The translations under genes and the position numbers were made by a program. The notes beneath the pieces were generated by a model. That model ran no database searches and had not been told where the DNA came from. It saw only the letters and a list, made by a program, of their open reading frames with translations. Below, one piece after another: positions 32,211 to 43,678 of a stretch of DNA of 64,000 bases. The stretch is from NCBI GenBank assembly GCA_948470475.1, contig OX419338.1:29640273-29704272 (forward strand), given 5' to 3'. Positions within the stretch are counted from its first letter, which is position 1. The number at the start of each line of letters is the position of its first letter. The stretch is from Galaxea fascicularis. Its lineage: Eukaryota; Cnidaria; Anthozoa; Scleractinia; Euphylliidae.

Positions 32211-33547
32211 AATTCCAAATTCAAGTCATTTGTGCTGGAGAACATTGACCGACTTAGCCACTCATGTGACATGGGAATAGATTTGTACATGGAGGCACTA
32301 GACTAGAGCTAGTACTTCTCAAGATTGAAGAACTTAATGAACAGTGAAACAGGTGTAGATGGATACAAAGATATGGCAGCATGCTCACTGTTAGGTTCTG
32401 AGAATACAGTAAAGCCTCAAGTTACTGTTAAAATTTGATAATTTTCATGTTTTGTTTCTTGCATACAGTACATTTCAGTCTGCCCAGTGAAGCTAAAACA
32501 AATATATTGTATACTATATTTACCCATATAACAAAACATGGCATGTTATAATACTGGTACACACCCCATTTTTGGTTTCTAAGGATAATTTATTTTAAAT
32601 GTTTTAATGGACTTCAACAAATATACATATCTTATTTTTTAATAGTGTGTATGAAATCAAGGTGAATACAGTATATTTGACTTAAATACATGAAATCAAG
32701 ACCCTATTTTCAAAATCAAGGTTTTACTGCGATAAATATGAAATGACAATATATCCATAAGTCTGACTGAAGTTGCAATATCAAACAGTTTAATACCAGT
32801 ATTTACTTTGAACACAACAATATCTACTTCTTGACTAGGTTGCACTAAAATGGTGAAAAATATAGGGTATTATTGCTCTTGAGGTGGAGAGTGCTGTCTA
32901 ATCCCTCATGAGCAGGCTGCAATCATGGACAAATGCAAAACATAGACTTGTGCAAACCATAATACCCTGTTCCCCTCCTCCTAAACAATGTTCATTGTAT
33001 TTCCTGATTGACATGCATTGTAGAGGGAAGGGGAAGGTCTATATAAGGTCATTGAGTGAGTGCATTGCAAAATAATGGTAATTTACCAAATTTTAAAAAA
33101 TATAATGTCAACAATTTTTTTTACCAAAATCAATATTTACTTGTTTGGTTCATATATGCAAAGAAAGATTACTGGTATACAAAGTTCAAAAGAAACAATA
33201 GACCATTTTACTGTTGCCTGCTCAGTGACCTGGCCTTTGAATGGCAGCGAGGCTGGAGGTGAGCTGGTTTTGATACACACCTCACCACTTTTGTTGTGTA
33301 TTTAAGTTGTTTTAATGCTAACTAGGTGCATTTACATGGCAAAAGCAGAGAGGTCTGTATCAAAACAAGGTCACCTCAAGCCTTGCTGCCATTCAAAGGC
33401 TAGGTCACCAAGCAGACAACTGCGTAAAATAGTCTATTGTCATCAAAGTGTACCAAATATGATAACCAACGCATCAACCTAATGATGACTATTCGTAATC
33501 TAAACATTGTGTGTTGGTGATTTTGTTGTTCCTTCTGCTCTAAAAAC

Positions 33548-35159
33548 TAGTTACATTTTCCCAAAATGGCTGTTGGAAAATGCAAGATCAAACATTTCTT
33601 CTTCACTTGGCATTTTGGCAATCAGTGGCCCTCTTGGCAGCACCAGTGTGTTCGTGCAGGTATGGGCACTTGGAAACAGATTCTTCACTTGCTGTGGACT
33701 GGATATAAACAACAATGTTATGATGTAGCAAAATAAAGAAAATGACATAAAGTATCTTGGCTGTCTAGTAAATTCTTAACTTCTCATCTCGGAAGTTTTC
33801 AGGTAAATTTAATAGAACTTGAACTTTTTCCTTTAGCATGTACATAGTAAATTTTAAATGAGAGTGTGACCTTGTTTATGTTACTATTTGTTTTACTGAC
33901 ATCAAACTCACACTTTGACTATTTAGGGGATGAAGCCATCATATTCTACCCTTCAACTTGCCTACATACCCAAAGAAGTTGCACTTGCAGAATAACTAGC
34001 ACTGGCAAATACTATGTTCGGTTGGGGTATGGCAAAGACCTTACTCTTTGTGAACTATTCAGTCTTCTGAAAACTCCATTGCTTGCGCTTGCACTGATCA
34101 TGCTTCTAGTAGACCGAAGAACATCAGAAGCGTTAACATTGTTTGCATTCGGCCTTCTCTCTGGTGGCGGGGCGGCCCGTAAATTATCATTCCGGAGGAT
34201 TCGCGATGCCTCCTCAAGCATACGAGCGGCACGCTGCACGTTACTGTCCTGCAGGGCCTAGACAATCGATGAAAATCGATGATCGGAAAACCAATCGATC
34301 AATCGATGACAATCGATTAATTTATTGTTAATTGGCATCGATTGGCATCGGCCAATCGATGATCAATCGATAATCACACTGAAGTGGTCGCGAACTTCAT
34401 CGATTGCCATCGATTGGCACTAAATTCGTGTCTCCGTATCTTCAGGTATCGCGCGAGTGCACGCAGATCGTATATTATTTTTAAACCTCAGTTGCAAAGT
34501 TTGAGAATTGTTCATCGATGTGGCTCCGCGAAAACAGCACAAATAATTAAGACAATTAACATATCTCGTTGCCAGTAGTACAAACTTGATCGATTTAGCT
34601 TCGAGTTCATTGCAAAGATTCAACTGACCTGGGACACGGTCGTCGTTCAAACACGATTAAGCTTATTGTTATTTCTTCTCTTCTTCTTCTTTCTTTCTAT
34701 GTATGTGCAGACGCCCACATCCACCTCGAGCATAACAGTTAGGGATTTGTTTTTCTTACACACAAGTTCTTAGTACGTTTCTATGAATTTTAAAGTCGCA
34801 CAAAACGTGTGGGCGAATAAACAAGTTTACGCATTGTTACTCGCTAGTTTTTACTCAGATAAAAAGTATTGATCGTGTAACTTTAATAGTACTCGATGAA
34901 ATTGACGATTGAAACGTTTGACTGAGTAGGTCACTGATAGGTAATCGATTGATATTGCACATTTCTAACAATCTATTATGTTAATTGATCGATTCCCATC
35001 GATTATCGATTGATATTGATAATCGATGACAATCAATCATCGATTATCAATATCAATCGATTAATTGGTATCGATTGTCATCGATTGTTATCGATTGTCA
35101 TCGATTATCGATTTCATCGATTGTCCAGGCCCTGTGTCCTGATGATCAGACTCCTCCAT
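33548..35159 (-). pseudogene. HECT-like E3 ligase gene remnant of the transposon
   Basis: On the minus strand a start codon at 35159 opens MEESDHQ..., is cut by the MITE at 34252-35134, and continues at 34244-34012 (VQRAARMLEEASRILRND .. STRSMISASASNGVF) before a stop. A further block at 33700-33548 reads LFPSAHTCTNTLVLP and ends FDLAFSNSHFGKM-stop. This is the usual end of a HECT C-lobe, including the TCxN motif with the acceptor cysteine. The N-lobe and the rest of the domain are absent. HECT-type proteins catalyse ubiquitin transfer; why a transposon family would carry one is unknown. Confidence 0.65.
34252..35134. mobile_element. 883-bp MITE made of ATCGATTG repeats, inserted in the HECT-like gene
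   Basis: Ends CAGGGCCTAGACAATCGATG and (inverse) CAGGGCCTGGACAATCGATG. Flanks TGTCCTG on both sides (34245-34251 and 35135-35141), a 7-bp duplication. CAGGG ends are common among hAT elements, which usually give 8 bp. Both sub-terminal regions are dense in ATCGATTGTCATCGATT words. No transposase. Confidence 0.85.
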
Positions 35160-35396
35160 GTCGACACGCTAGAAGTACGGAAATATAACGTAAAATGATA
35201 AAAACTATGTCTAAAACTGATCATCAAATTAAACAAAAGCGCTTAATACTCTTTTTTAGCTAATAAAAGCGCGATAAAGTAATGATTTATCGTCAAATGC
35301 CAGACAAAACACTCGACACATACCTGCATGTAAAGTCCACGTAAAGCTCACATAGCGGACAAAATGGCGGGAAGCACTGGCTTCTCTGCTTTGGCC

Positions 35397-35820
35397 GCGC
35401 TCGCCCCAGGAAGATTGAATGAATTTCTCGAGGATTGCATTGAATATGTTTTTGAGTGGATTGAATAACTACGAGAATTGAATGGATTGAATCTCAATTG
35501 ATATTTTAGCAAATGGATTAAATAAATATTTTTATGATTGGATTGAATAAATAGTTATCGCTATTGAAGTGATTAAATATTCCGTGATTGGATTGAATAA
35601 ATATATTCGTGATTGGATTGAATAAATATTTTCGTGATTGGACTGAATGAATATTCACTCTGATTAAATTGAACTGAGAAACATGGTTTGAATTGAATGC
35701 TTTTTCGGATTGTTTGAATATGTTTGGAAGCTTAAATTAAATTGCATCACACCAAAATGATTGGATTGAATAAATATTTGATTTGGGTTGATTGAATTTT
35801 GCTACAAACGGCGTGCCATA
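35397..35820 (-). repeat. Right long terminal inverted repeat
   Basis: Inverse of 31365-31800 with a few indels; one ATTCAATCCAATCA unit is shorter here. Ends CGGCGTGCCATA. Confidence 0.85.
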
Positions 35821-36074
35821 GGAGACCTCGTTCACACGACGCTTACCGCTGGTTCGACAAGCAGTTTAAATCCACGAGGTTAGCATTGCGTGACATTGTG
35901 TTTGCCGATAACGAAATGTCTAATATAATTTGCGGGTTGAGAAATCGGCTGGCTGGGAATTTCCCTCACTATCCAGCTGGAAGCTGGAATTTTGCTCATG
36001 ATCCTCCTGGGAGTGAGGAACACCTTTTCTTTCCCAGCAACATTGAAAAACGCAAAAATATGTTTTGGCATGAG

Positions 36075-36900
36075 TAAAGTTGTCCCGGTTGACCGAATCA
36101 AAGTTAACCCCACTAAATTTCTCGTTGGCCCTGCTTAATAATTCATAACTTCAATATCCCTCTTTCCGCTGGATTTCTATTTTTTAAATCACCCACACTG
36201 GTCACTGTTGACTTGGATTTAACTTATTTGATAGCAATTTAAGCCACAATGTTCGTTTTAAAGATAAACACGGACTTGAATTTCCGAGGAGTTGTCCCGG
36301 CTGACCGAGCCAAAGTGTTTATATGGAGAAAAGTTGGCTCGACTAGGAGGGTGACCCTATCATCGAAAGAGGGTGCCCCGGCTAGGAGGGTCACCCTTCC
36401 AGCCGATCGAGCCAACCTTTTGTTTCTCGTGTAAACGGTTCGCCAAGTTTTGTAAGGAAATGTATGAAAAGTTGGCTCGCCCAGGGTAAACGGGGCCTCG
36501 AGGCCCCGTTTATATGGAAAAAAGTCGTCCCGGGTAGAAGGGTCACCCGCCTACCCGACTCGGCTACCCTAGGCGAGCCAACGTTTCATACATTTCCTTA
36601 CAAAACTTGGCGAACCGTTTACATAAGAAACAAAAAGTTGGCTTGGCTAGCCGGGTCACCCTCTTTCGATGGTAATATCAGTTCTAGCCGAGCCAACTTT
36701 TCTCCATATAAACATTTTGGCTCGCCTAGCCGGGTCAACTCGCTCAAGGCGTGGCAATCAGAGCATGCATGAGGGCTGTTGGCTCGGGAAAAGGGGTCAA
36801 CTTTTTTCACATATAAACGCTCGCTAAAGATATATCGGCTGGGAGGGTGACCCTCTTACCCGGGACAACTTTTCTCCATATAAACGGAGCCTTAAGCCGA
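36075..36900. repeat. Cluster of foldback repeats with CCGAGCCAACTTTTC words
   Basis: The phrases CGAGCCAACTTTTCTCCATA and its inverse, with GTTTATATGG and GGGTGACCC, occur many times in both orientations. Around 36490-36512 two copies meet head to head (GGGGCCTCGAGGCCCCGTTT). Probably two or three MITEs of one family; edges are unclear. Confidence 0.65.
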
Positions 36901-36979
36901 GATTTGAAATAAGCCACATAAAGAAACAAGCGCGCAACTACCTCGTTCTTAAAGCCGAGGTTCGAAAAAAGTTACGTCA

Positions 36980-37520
36980 CGTATTGCTCGAATTTTGTGC
37001 GGAATCCGTCTTAATAATTCATTTTTTTTAAACCATGATCTATGTAAGACTTCAAACACCACAGAAACAAGCTTAAGTCTAATGAGCTGCAAAACTAAAC
37101 TTTATAGAGAAGTATAACCTAATATAATAAAGAAGGAAACAACACCCAATATATTGTTAGAATCAAAATCCTGTAGAAAATCAGGTGACAGCCAACTTGA
37201 ACAGTAACATGTTCGATACAGCTACCACTCTGCTCCCTTCTGAATATGCCCATTATGGTTATCTAACAAGTAGGGCACTAGGAACAGGTATCTCCAGCGA
37301 TTATTATGTTTGCTCATTGATGCAAATCTTGGTAACCTACTGTTCACAGATTTCTGTTTTAATATTCTGAAGTTGAAAATTCAAAAAGCGATTATGTTGC
37401 TACAAACATATGATTCTTTTTCTTTAATTCATTTTTTTTTTTGCAAAGCTAACAATCATTCCCACCACATCCAGATCCAGGAGCATCAATTATTGACTTA
37501 AAAGGTATTATATAAGCTAA
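36980..37520. other. Gene-free AT-rich stretch
   Basis: No exon or mobile end recognised. Confidence 0.4.
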
Positions 37521-37526
37521 CTAGAA

Positions 37527-37720
37527 TCGCGACGTCACGGGTTCAAACCCCGTTTAAGTCCAGAATTCTTTTCAGGCTTCTTTACGCAATGGTAAAAATT
37601 GTGATCACAACTGCGACGATCATCCTTCATTTTGTTTCATATCCGGCTTCAGGCTTCTTTACGCAATTGCATATAATTGCCGTAACAACTGCGAGGATCA
37701 GTCTTCATTTGAATTTTTAA
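37527..37720 (+). repeat. SINE copy, 5'-truncated (T-arm onward)
   Basis: Begins in the T-arm of the tRNA-like head (GGTTCAAACC) and continues into the tail CAGGCTTCTTTACGCAA..ACAACTGCGA(C/G)GATCA. The tail occurs twice in tandem. Confidence 0.7.
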
Positions 37721-39465
37721 TTGTAATGAAGTACGTTATTTGGAAAGGAAATTAGTAGCTCAGGACGAAAATTAATAGAAATATCATCTTTACCTGCAAA
37801 TAGGCACATGTGTAAGGTGGCAGTTTTCCTTTCACCAGCCTGTTGTAACTCGAGGCGTGGCATGAGTACTAAATGACACGGCTCCAAGAACGAGTGGACT
37901 GCTATATCCAGCTAGGAGATTTAAGTCGAAAGCAGTGTCTTCAGTGGACAGAATAAAATCAGAAGAAACGCATTCGCTGTCAAAATACCGTTTGCCATCT
38001 TCAGTCCAAAAACTGCATGGTGTTCATCCACTATGCATGTACGGCACACTTTAGCCAAGCAAGGTCCTACGTATTCCTCTGTGGGAGCTGTAGATGACCA
38101 CGGGCAGTACTTTGTTGTCAATCGTCAATGTTTTACAATACAACACTTTCCACAAGCATCCTTTATACGGGACAAAGGACTGTCGCCATTGGGCTTCAGC
38201 TTAGCGTTGCGTTATGGAACTCGCTAAACAGCTCGATAAGAGTCTCCAACGAATAGAAACTTGTCATTCCAATGGACTCTATTCGTTACCAATAGCCGAT
38301 CCATTGAAGTCCGATGGAACACCGATCGACAACAATAAAACGGCTTTTTTTCTAAGTCTCTAACGGATAGAAAACTTGTCATTCCAGTGGAATCTATTCG
38401 TTACCAATGGATCCATTGGAGTCTAATGGAACACTTTTCTTGGGCCTCCAAGAACAAGAAAAACTTTTTTGTAAGGCCACTTACCAAAAGTGAGAACTGG
38501 CCAACCGGACCGGCCATTTTGAAAATGAAATAGGCTTCTTTCCAGTACAGTCTTCGCTATATACCCGTCACTGATATGCATCCTCCTTAAAAACAAACTG
38601 ATCTGGATGGACAGTTCTGATTAATAATGAAATTTTCTTGAAAATGATCTAGTCCAGTTACGACAAATGGTAAGCGTGGTAAGTCTACTATTTTCCCCAC
38701 TGAACTTCCGGTTTTGAATGGAACTTGAGTATACACGACTGGAGTCTAGTTGACTGTATTGGACAACCCTACTTGACTAGGAAAACTTCCACTCGTGTTC
38801 CGAGATCAAAACAATGAAGATAAAGAAGTCCTGAATCGTGGAAAGGCCGCTCTGACCAAGCTGTGCTCTTTTTCTTTGCAAGCATCTAACGTTGAATTAA
38901 TTTCTTTGCATTGTTTTACAAAATGTAAGCCAAGAGATAAAGATTGTTGTTGTTGTTGCAGTAAATTGCACCGCACTCTTGAAATTCATCTGGAAATGCA
39001 AGATCACGTGAACCACAACTGGTGATAATACAGTTTGAAGCAAAGCATCATGGGTAGCCCTTTCAGCCCTCTCCACTGCTACTGTATGCCGCGGCATATG
39101 AAAACAACGAAAGTCTTCAAGCGAATGGCTCGGAACAGTGAACTCAAAAGTTTTGGCACCGTACGTGTTCCCTGCCGTCATCGTCATCCGAGCGTTGCAA
39201 ACACTGTTGTCGTTCTGTATTGCAGGCGAGAAGTTCCTCAATAATAAAAACCAAACTTCCGGCCATTGTTTTCAAAGCTCCTGCCGCTGCGCACGCAAGT
39301 ACGTTGGGTGCTCTAAATAAAGAAAAATCCGTTTTCGGATTCTGCGTGTTTTCGGTAGGGAAGAATCCAAATGATCCAAGATCAAAAGTCGGATCCTCCC
39401 AAAAAAACTCACCCCAGTTTTATTTTAGAGACCACAAGGACATCACCAAACTTAAGGGAATCCGT
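37721..39465. other. Repeat-bearing stretch without a supported gene
   Basis: 38240-38440 has two copies of a CTTGTCATTCCA..TCTATTCGTTACCAAT block about 110 bases apart, and 38930-38965 a short TGT run. Small ORFs show no family I know. Confidence 0.4.
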
Positions 39466-39467
39466 TG

Positions 39468-39560
39468 AAGTCCTGAATTTTTTTCAGGCTTCTTTACGCA
39501 ATTGCAAAAATTGCGATCACAACTGCGACGATCATTCTACATTTGACTTAGGGGAATCCC
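39468..39560 (+). repeat. SINE tail fragment
   Basis: GTCCTGAATTTTTTTCAGGC through CGATCATTCTACATTTGA matches the tail of the tRNA-derived units at 43.5-44.2 kb; the tRNA-like head is lost. Confidence 0.65.
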
Positions 39561-40499
39561 TTTGAACTACTGTTTTGATGGAATCCTTGAATCAAGGGCA
39601 CCCTGAGGGCACCCAACGGGGCAAGTGTTTGAAGCCTGTTTAAAGTGATGTTTCCGTAGCTAGACGAATTTGATCTGTTCGGATTCCTTCAGCTGAAAAT
39701 TTAATTGACAGAAAATTTAAGGGAACAAAATCTTCTTTTCAGAAAGCGAAGTTTCCACGAACTTTCCAACGAACTATTTGCTTTCTAAATGCTAGCTGAC
39801 GTTTTTGACTGCCAAAAAGCAGCAAATATGACCCTTCCGAAAAATTTAGGGGCTATTATTTTCCTATTGTGAATCTTTTAGGCCACGTTTCAGTCCCGAA
39901 AATTCGAGTGCACTCTTTGATTGACGCTGAAAACGTAAGGCGATCTACCCTCCACCTTGTGTTGCTCTCTACCTGAAGGAAGACATATTAAATGTTCTCC
40001 AAAACAAGGTTTTTTAATGCGAAATCACTCGCCAGAATTCCGTGGAATCAGGAATGGCCGGCTTTCTATGCGGTATGCGATTCCGTTAACAACACTTGTA
40101 AAACATGTGCAGCAAATCTCTTTCACTACTCGTAATGATAGTCGTAGTTCGTAGTCATAGTGAAAAGTGCCATGCGCAAACAAAAACGGAAACCCATCCG
40201 ATCGAGAAACAAGAAGCTCCATGTCGATCGACTCCAGATCGTCAAAAAACTTATTGAACTGGCCCATGTCACCAACAAAAAAAATATCCAGTCAAAACAT
40301 TCTATATTGCTTCCTTAGTCATTCAAATCAAAACGGGAAACAATCTTAATTCCCATTTTTACTGCCACTGTAAGTTGTTATGTGAGGTGCTCACTCGATC
40401 GTGTCTCGAGTGAAAGGAATAACATTGACATTTTTACCCATGACCCTTTGTGGGTCGTGACGCCGCCTGACCGAATTCATTACTTTATCCAAATTACAT

Positions 40500-40835
40500 A
40501 AGGCGCAAATGGTGCCGTGAAAAGGTGGAGTTGTCGATTGGACAGGGGCAAGATCAGCCACACGAAGGTTGTCAAGACAGGTGCCAAAAAAGTCATCAAA
40601 AACAATGGTTTTGCGCAGAGCTATGCGAGGGGTCTTAAGTCACGATCAAGCTTGAATAGATCGATGACAATTTCACACTGGCCACCAGATTTTAACGTCA
40701 TGTAAACTTGAGTTACCTCCACATTCATGAAAGGCAGCCTCCCGATCATTTTTAATGCAAAGCTTTCTCTCTTCACCCGATAACTAGCCTTTCCTTGAAT
40801 CTTATTTCGTCAATCGTGTCCATTTTACTGCTCGG
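40500..40835 (-). repeat. Left arm of an old inverted duplication
   Basis: In reverse complement it matches 42950-43295 across blocks AAATGGACAC, AGATTCAAGGAA, GAGAAAGCTTTG, TTTCATGAATG and the 20-base CTGGTGGCCAGTGTGAAATT. Divergence is roughly 20 percent with indels. Minus-strand frames here look partly coding (for example VFDDFFGTCLDNL and SGGQCEIVIDLF) but are broken, so it may descend from an exon. Confidence 0.7.
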
Positions 40836-41561
40836 AACACCACAGGGTAAAATTAAAAAATTCAAATGCAATGGAGTACATCGACGATGTAACGCAATAT
40901 CAATAATTTTTCGTATTTTTGATACCAACAAAGATCAGTTTATCATGCCAAGTTTAGTAAATGTACAAATTTTACAAAGCTTGTGATAATAATAAAAAAA
41001 AGGGAATGGACCTGAATTTAGGAAAGATCCCTGGAGCCATTAACATCAATGAGCCACAAAAGATCATCCTCTTAGGAACGGCGCGCACACATCCAATGAA
41101 AAACTCCTATAGTGCTCCTGGATTCACGCTCCAGGAAAACTAATGGCTTTATGTGCAACACTCTTCCCACAGGAGTGGCCTTACTGGAATTTCTTATCAA
41201 CGGATTTGGGACATGAGCACACAGTTCATGGATATTCTAAAATCAGAAACATCAGAAACAGTAAAACCGGCAAGATATTCAGTTTATTTAATTTTGACGC
41301 AAACAGTACCCTTTAAATTCAGTGTTACCTTAACAACAGTATATTATCCCGTGAAAGCAAGCTTTTGCATTTTGAGATTTTTGTCTATTCTAAATTTTCC
41401 AATTATTTTTTTCAAAGTCATCCTCTTTAAAATGATTTCAGTTACTCATAAATAGACTTTCGTGACCTCCTATTTAAGGTATATTTAGTGTGAGCCGAGC
41501 GGACTCTATGGCAAGAAACTTGGTGAAAATGCGATATAATGTAACTTATTTACATTAATAA

Positions 41562-42446
41562 TCAACGAATTACTTCTTGAGTTGTGCCGTCCCTCTCTCC
41601 CTTTAAGATAAATCTCCATTTTCTCTGCTGTGACGTGCTTGATACGCGGCGGTAATGACCAATAAATTGGAAGAATTGTCGCTTTGGTAGTTCGACCCAT
41701 GTGTCATAATATATGAGGTTTATTCCTGGATGATATAATTCGTATTTTTCCAAGTATAGGCGAGCCATTTGCCTCTCTTCCGGTGCTGGTCTACTGTACA
41801 CGCGGGCAGCCAATTTATAATTTTGATAATCAGGATTTTCCTTGAGCATTTTGTCAACGTTCACACCCTTCTGCTTGAGATTCTGAAGTTTGCTTCCGCA
41901 GCTGTTCAGATTGGAGTGTATAACAATCGGTTTGTTTTTCTTCTCTGGTTTCGTCGAGGTTGCCACGAAAACGTCGCATCCACTGAGTTTAGCCGTGAAA
42001 AACCAATGGAATGTATTTGGATCAAGGATCATATAGGTGTCTGCGTTGTCTCGTTGATAGACATACACTGCTTGGAATCCTGTTAGTGATCTACATGACT
42101 CGAACCCGGGAGGAGGCGTTTCCGAGAGTTTCCATTTCGCAGACACCATCCATTGTGGCTTGCCCGTAGTTATAATGTAGCAGGTTTTGCTTGAGTCATA
42201 ACGTATTCCCCCTCCGGCATGCGTGGTTCCAGTTTTATCAGATTCTGTTGTACACATGTACGAAAGTTGCACCTTGTTTTCAATAGGTACACCAGCAGTC
42301 ATAAGGCTCTGAAGCGCCTCGTTGTTATCTTCCGGTTCCACACAAGGAAGGAAGCTACCCGCCGGTGTGGTAACAGATCTCTGTACATCTTGGTCACACC
42401 GTACCAGCGCAGATTCAAGGAAAATAAACAGCAGAAGAATCCTCAT
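41562..42446 (-). CDS. Secreted protein of unknown family (294 aa)
   Basis: The frame opens at 42512, but the ATG at 42446 begins a clean signal peptide (MRILLLFIFLESALVRC) with likely cleavage near residue 16-18, so that start is chosen. The mature protein has about seven cysteines, an N-terminal part with repeated aromatic strands (KTCYIITTGKPQWMVSAKWK, FHWFFTAK), then SGCDVFVA (C157) and IVIHSNLN (H177, N179). The C-terminal third is helical and rich in Tyr/Arg (ARLYLEKYELYHP, FFQFIGHYRR). The Cys and His-x-Asn pair could be a papain-type active site, but that is only a pattern guess. I do not recognise a named family. It appears complete in one exon and lies between the arms of an inverted duplication. 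Confidence 0.75.
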   Translation of the reverse strand: MRILLLFIFLESALVRCDQDVQRSVTTPAGSFLPCVEPEDNNEALQSLMTAGVPIENKVQLSYMCTTESDKTGTTHAGGGIRYDSSKTCYIITTGKPQWMVSAKWKLSETPPPGFESCRSLTGFQAVYVYQRDNADTYMILDPNTFHWFFTAKLSGCDVFVATSTKPEKKNKPIVIHSNLNSCGSKLQNLKQKGVNVDKMLKENPDYQNYKLAARVYSRPAPEERQMARLYLEKYELYHPGINLIYYDTWVELPKRQFFQFIGHYRRVSSTSQQRKWRFILKGERDGTTQEVIR

Positions 42447-42949
42447 CTTTTGGGGCAGGGAGATGACCTGATTTCGTGGCTTGTCTGAGAACAAACGGTG
42501 CTGATAATTCACTGTGCTTCAGGTACAAGGTTTGTCCCTCTTCGGGAGAATCAGTAATTATAATAGTTTATCGTTTAGTAGTGTTAAAACTTGCCACCTG
42601 ACAGTGATGTCACAGAAGAAAACCAGTAAGCTATCGTCCATGTCGGCAAGTGTCTCTATATTGGTCACATGGACCTATAGACGCATGTCACCCAAGAAAC
42701 ATTTGAACATTGGAATTTTGTCATAAACGGCTTTGAGACTGTAAAAGGGTATTGAGATGTTAGTGAGTAGAAAATATTGTATCTCGAACGCGGTTGGATT
42801 TTAGATTTCTGTTTTCAATACCAATGCGGAAGAACCACATGCACAACCCCCTCCCTCCCCCAAAAATTTTCTTTTATTTTCACAAGCTACCGTTTGATTT
42901 GATAGTCAAGCAAATTTCGTTCGTTTTTTATTGTATTCTTTAGTGTTAA

Positions 42950-43295
42950 GTTGTGAAATGGACACAAATGACGTACTAAGAGCTAGATTCAAGGAATGGC
43001 TGGTTGTCGGATAAAGTGAGAAAGCTTTGAATTAAAAATGCTCGGAGGTTGGTTTCATGAATGCGGAGGTAACTTTACATGACCGTGATTTATATCTGGT
43101 GGCCAGTGTGAAATTGTCATCAATTTATTCAGGCTTGACTTACTCATACATCTGTTTTAGACTCCTGACAGAGCTCCGAGCAGAACCATTCAGTGCGGAT
43201 GAAAAAGAAGTTTCCTTACAAGTTTTTGATGGCTTTTTTGGTATATCCCAGTAACAACCTGATCTTTTCATGGTACCATTTGCGCTGTATGTGAC
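42950..43295 (+). repeat. Right arm of the inverted duplication
   Basis: Inverse partner of 40500-40835. It has an in-frame stop at the same place as the left arm after the RFKE(W/R)LV(V/I)G reading, and later ADEKEVSLQVFDGFFG. Neither arm holds an intact gene. Confidence 0.7.
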
Positions 43296-43539
43296 TTGCA
43301 TAAAGTGTTTAACTCGGCATTGGTTTTTAGGCTCTCAACGCAATTGGAAAATTACACTACATTGCTTTTAATTTCCAATAACTTGTTTCTTGCGTGCTTG
43401 ATGGAGCCAGAAATAAAGGATTTGCAAATAGAAAAGTAAAAAGTCGACGTTTCGGTATTTCCTTGACGCCATTATCGAAACTACAAAATATATAATTACG
43501 CGATGCGAAATATATTTGTGATGATGGCCTGGTGTTTCA

Positions 43540-43644
43540 AGTAAATTAGCATATCATGTGAAGGATGATCCTCGCAGTTAATTGTTGTGAATGCAATTGA
43601 TGCATTTGCGTAAAGAAGCCTGAAAAAAATCAGGACTTCAACGG

Positions 43645-43678
<34 letters not shown>

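Larger units (their letters stand above)
31365..35820. mobile_element. 4.46-kb DNA transposon with long inverted repeats, IS3EU-like, internally deleted
   Basis: Ends are TATGGCACGCCG and its exact inverse CGGCGTGCCATA, flanked by GGAGAC on both sides (31359-31364 and 35821-35826), a 6-bp duplication. The inverted repeats run about 430 bases and consist largely of short ATTCAATCCAATCA units. Two gene remnants face each other: on +, an N-terminal ORF (31851-32210), and on -, pieces of a HECT-like protein (33548-35159). I recall TA-ended termini, 6-bp duplications and an IS3/rve-type transposase as features of the IS3EU superfamily, but no rve domain remains here, so that name is an inference. 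An 883-bp MITE sits inside the minus-strand gene. Confidence 0.85.
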
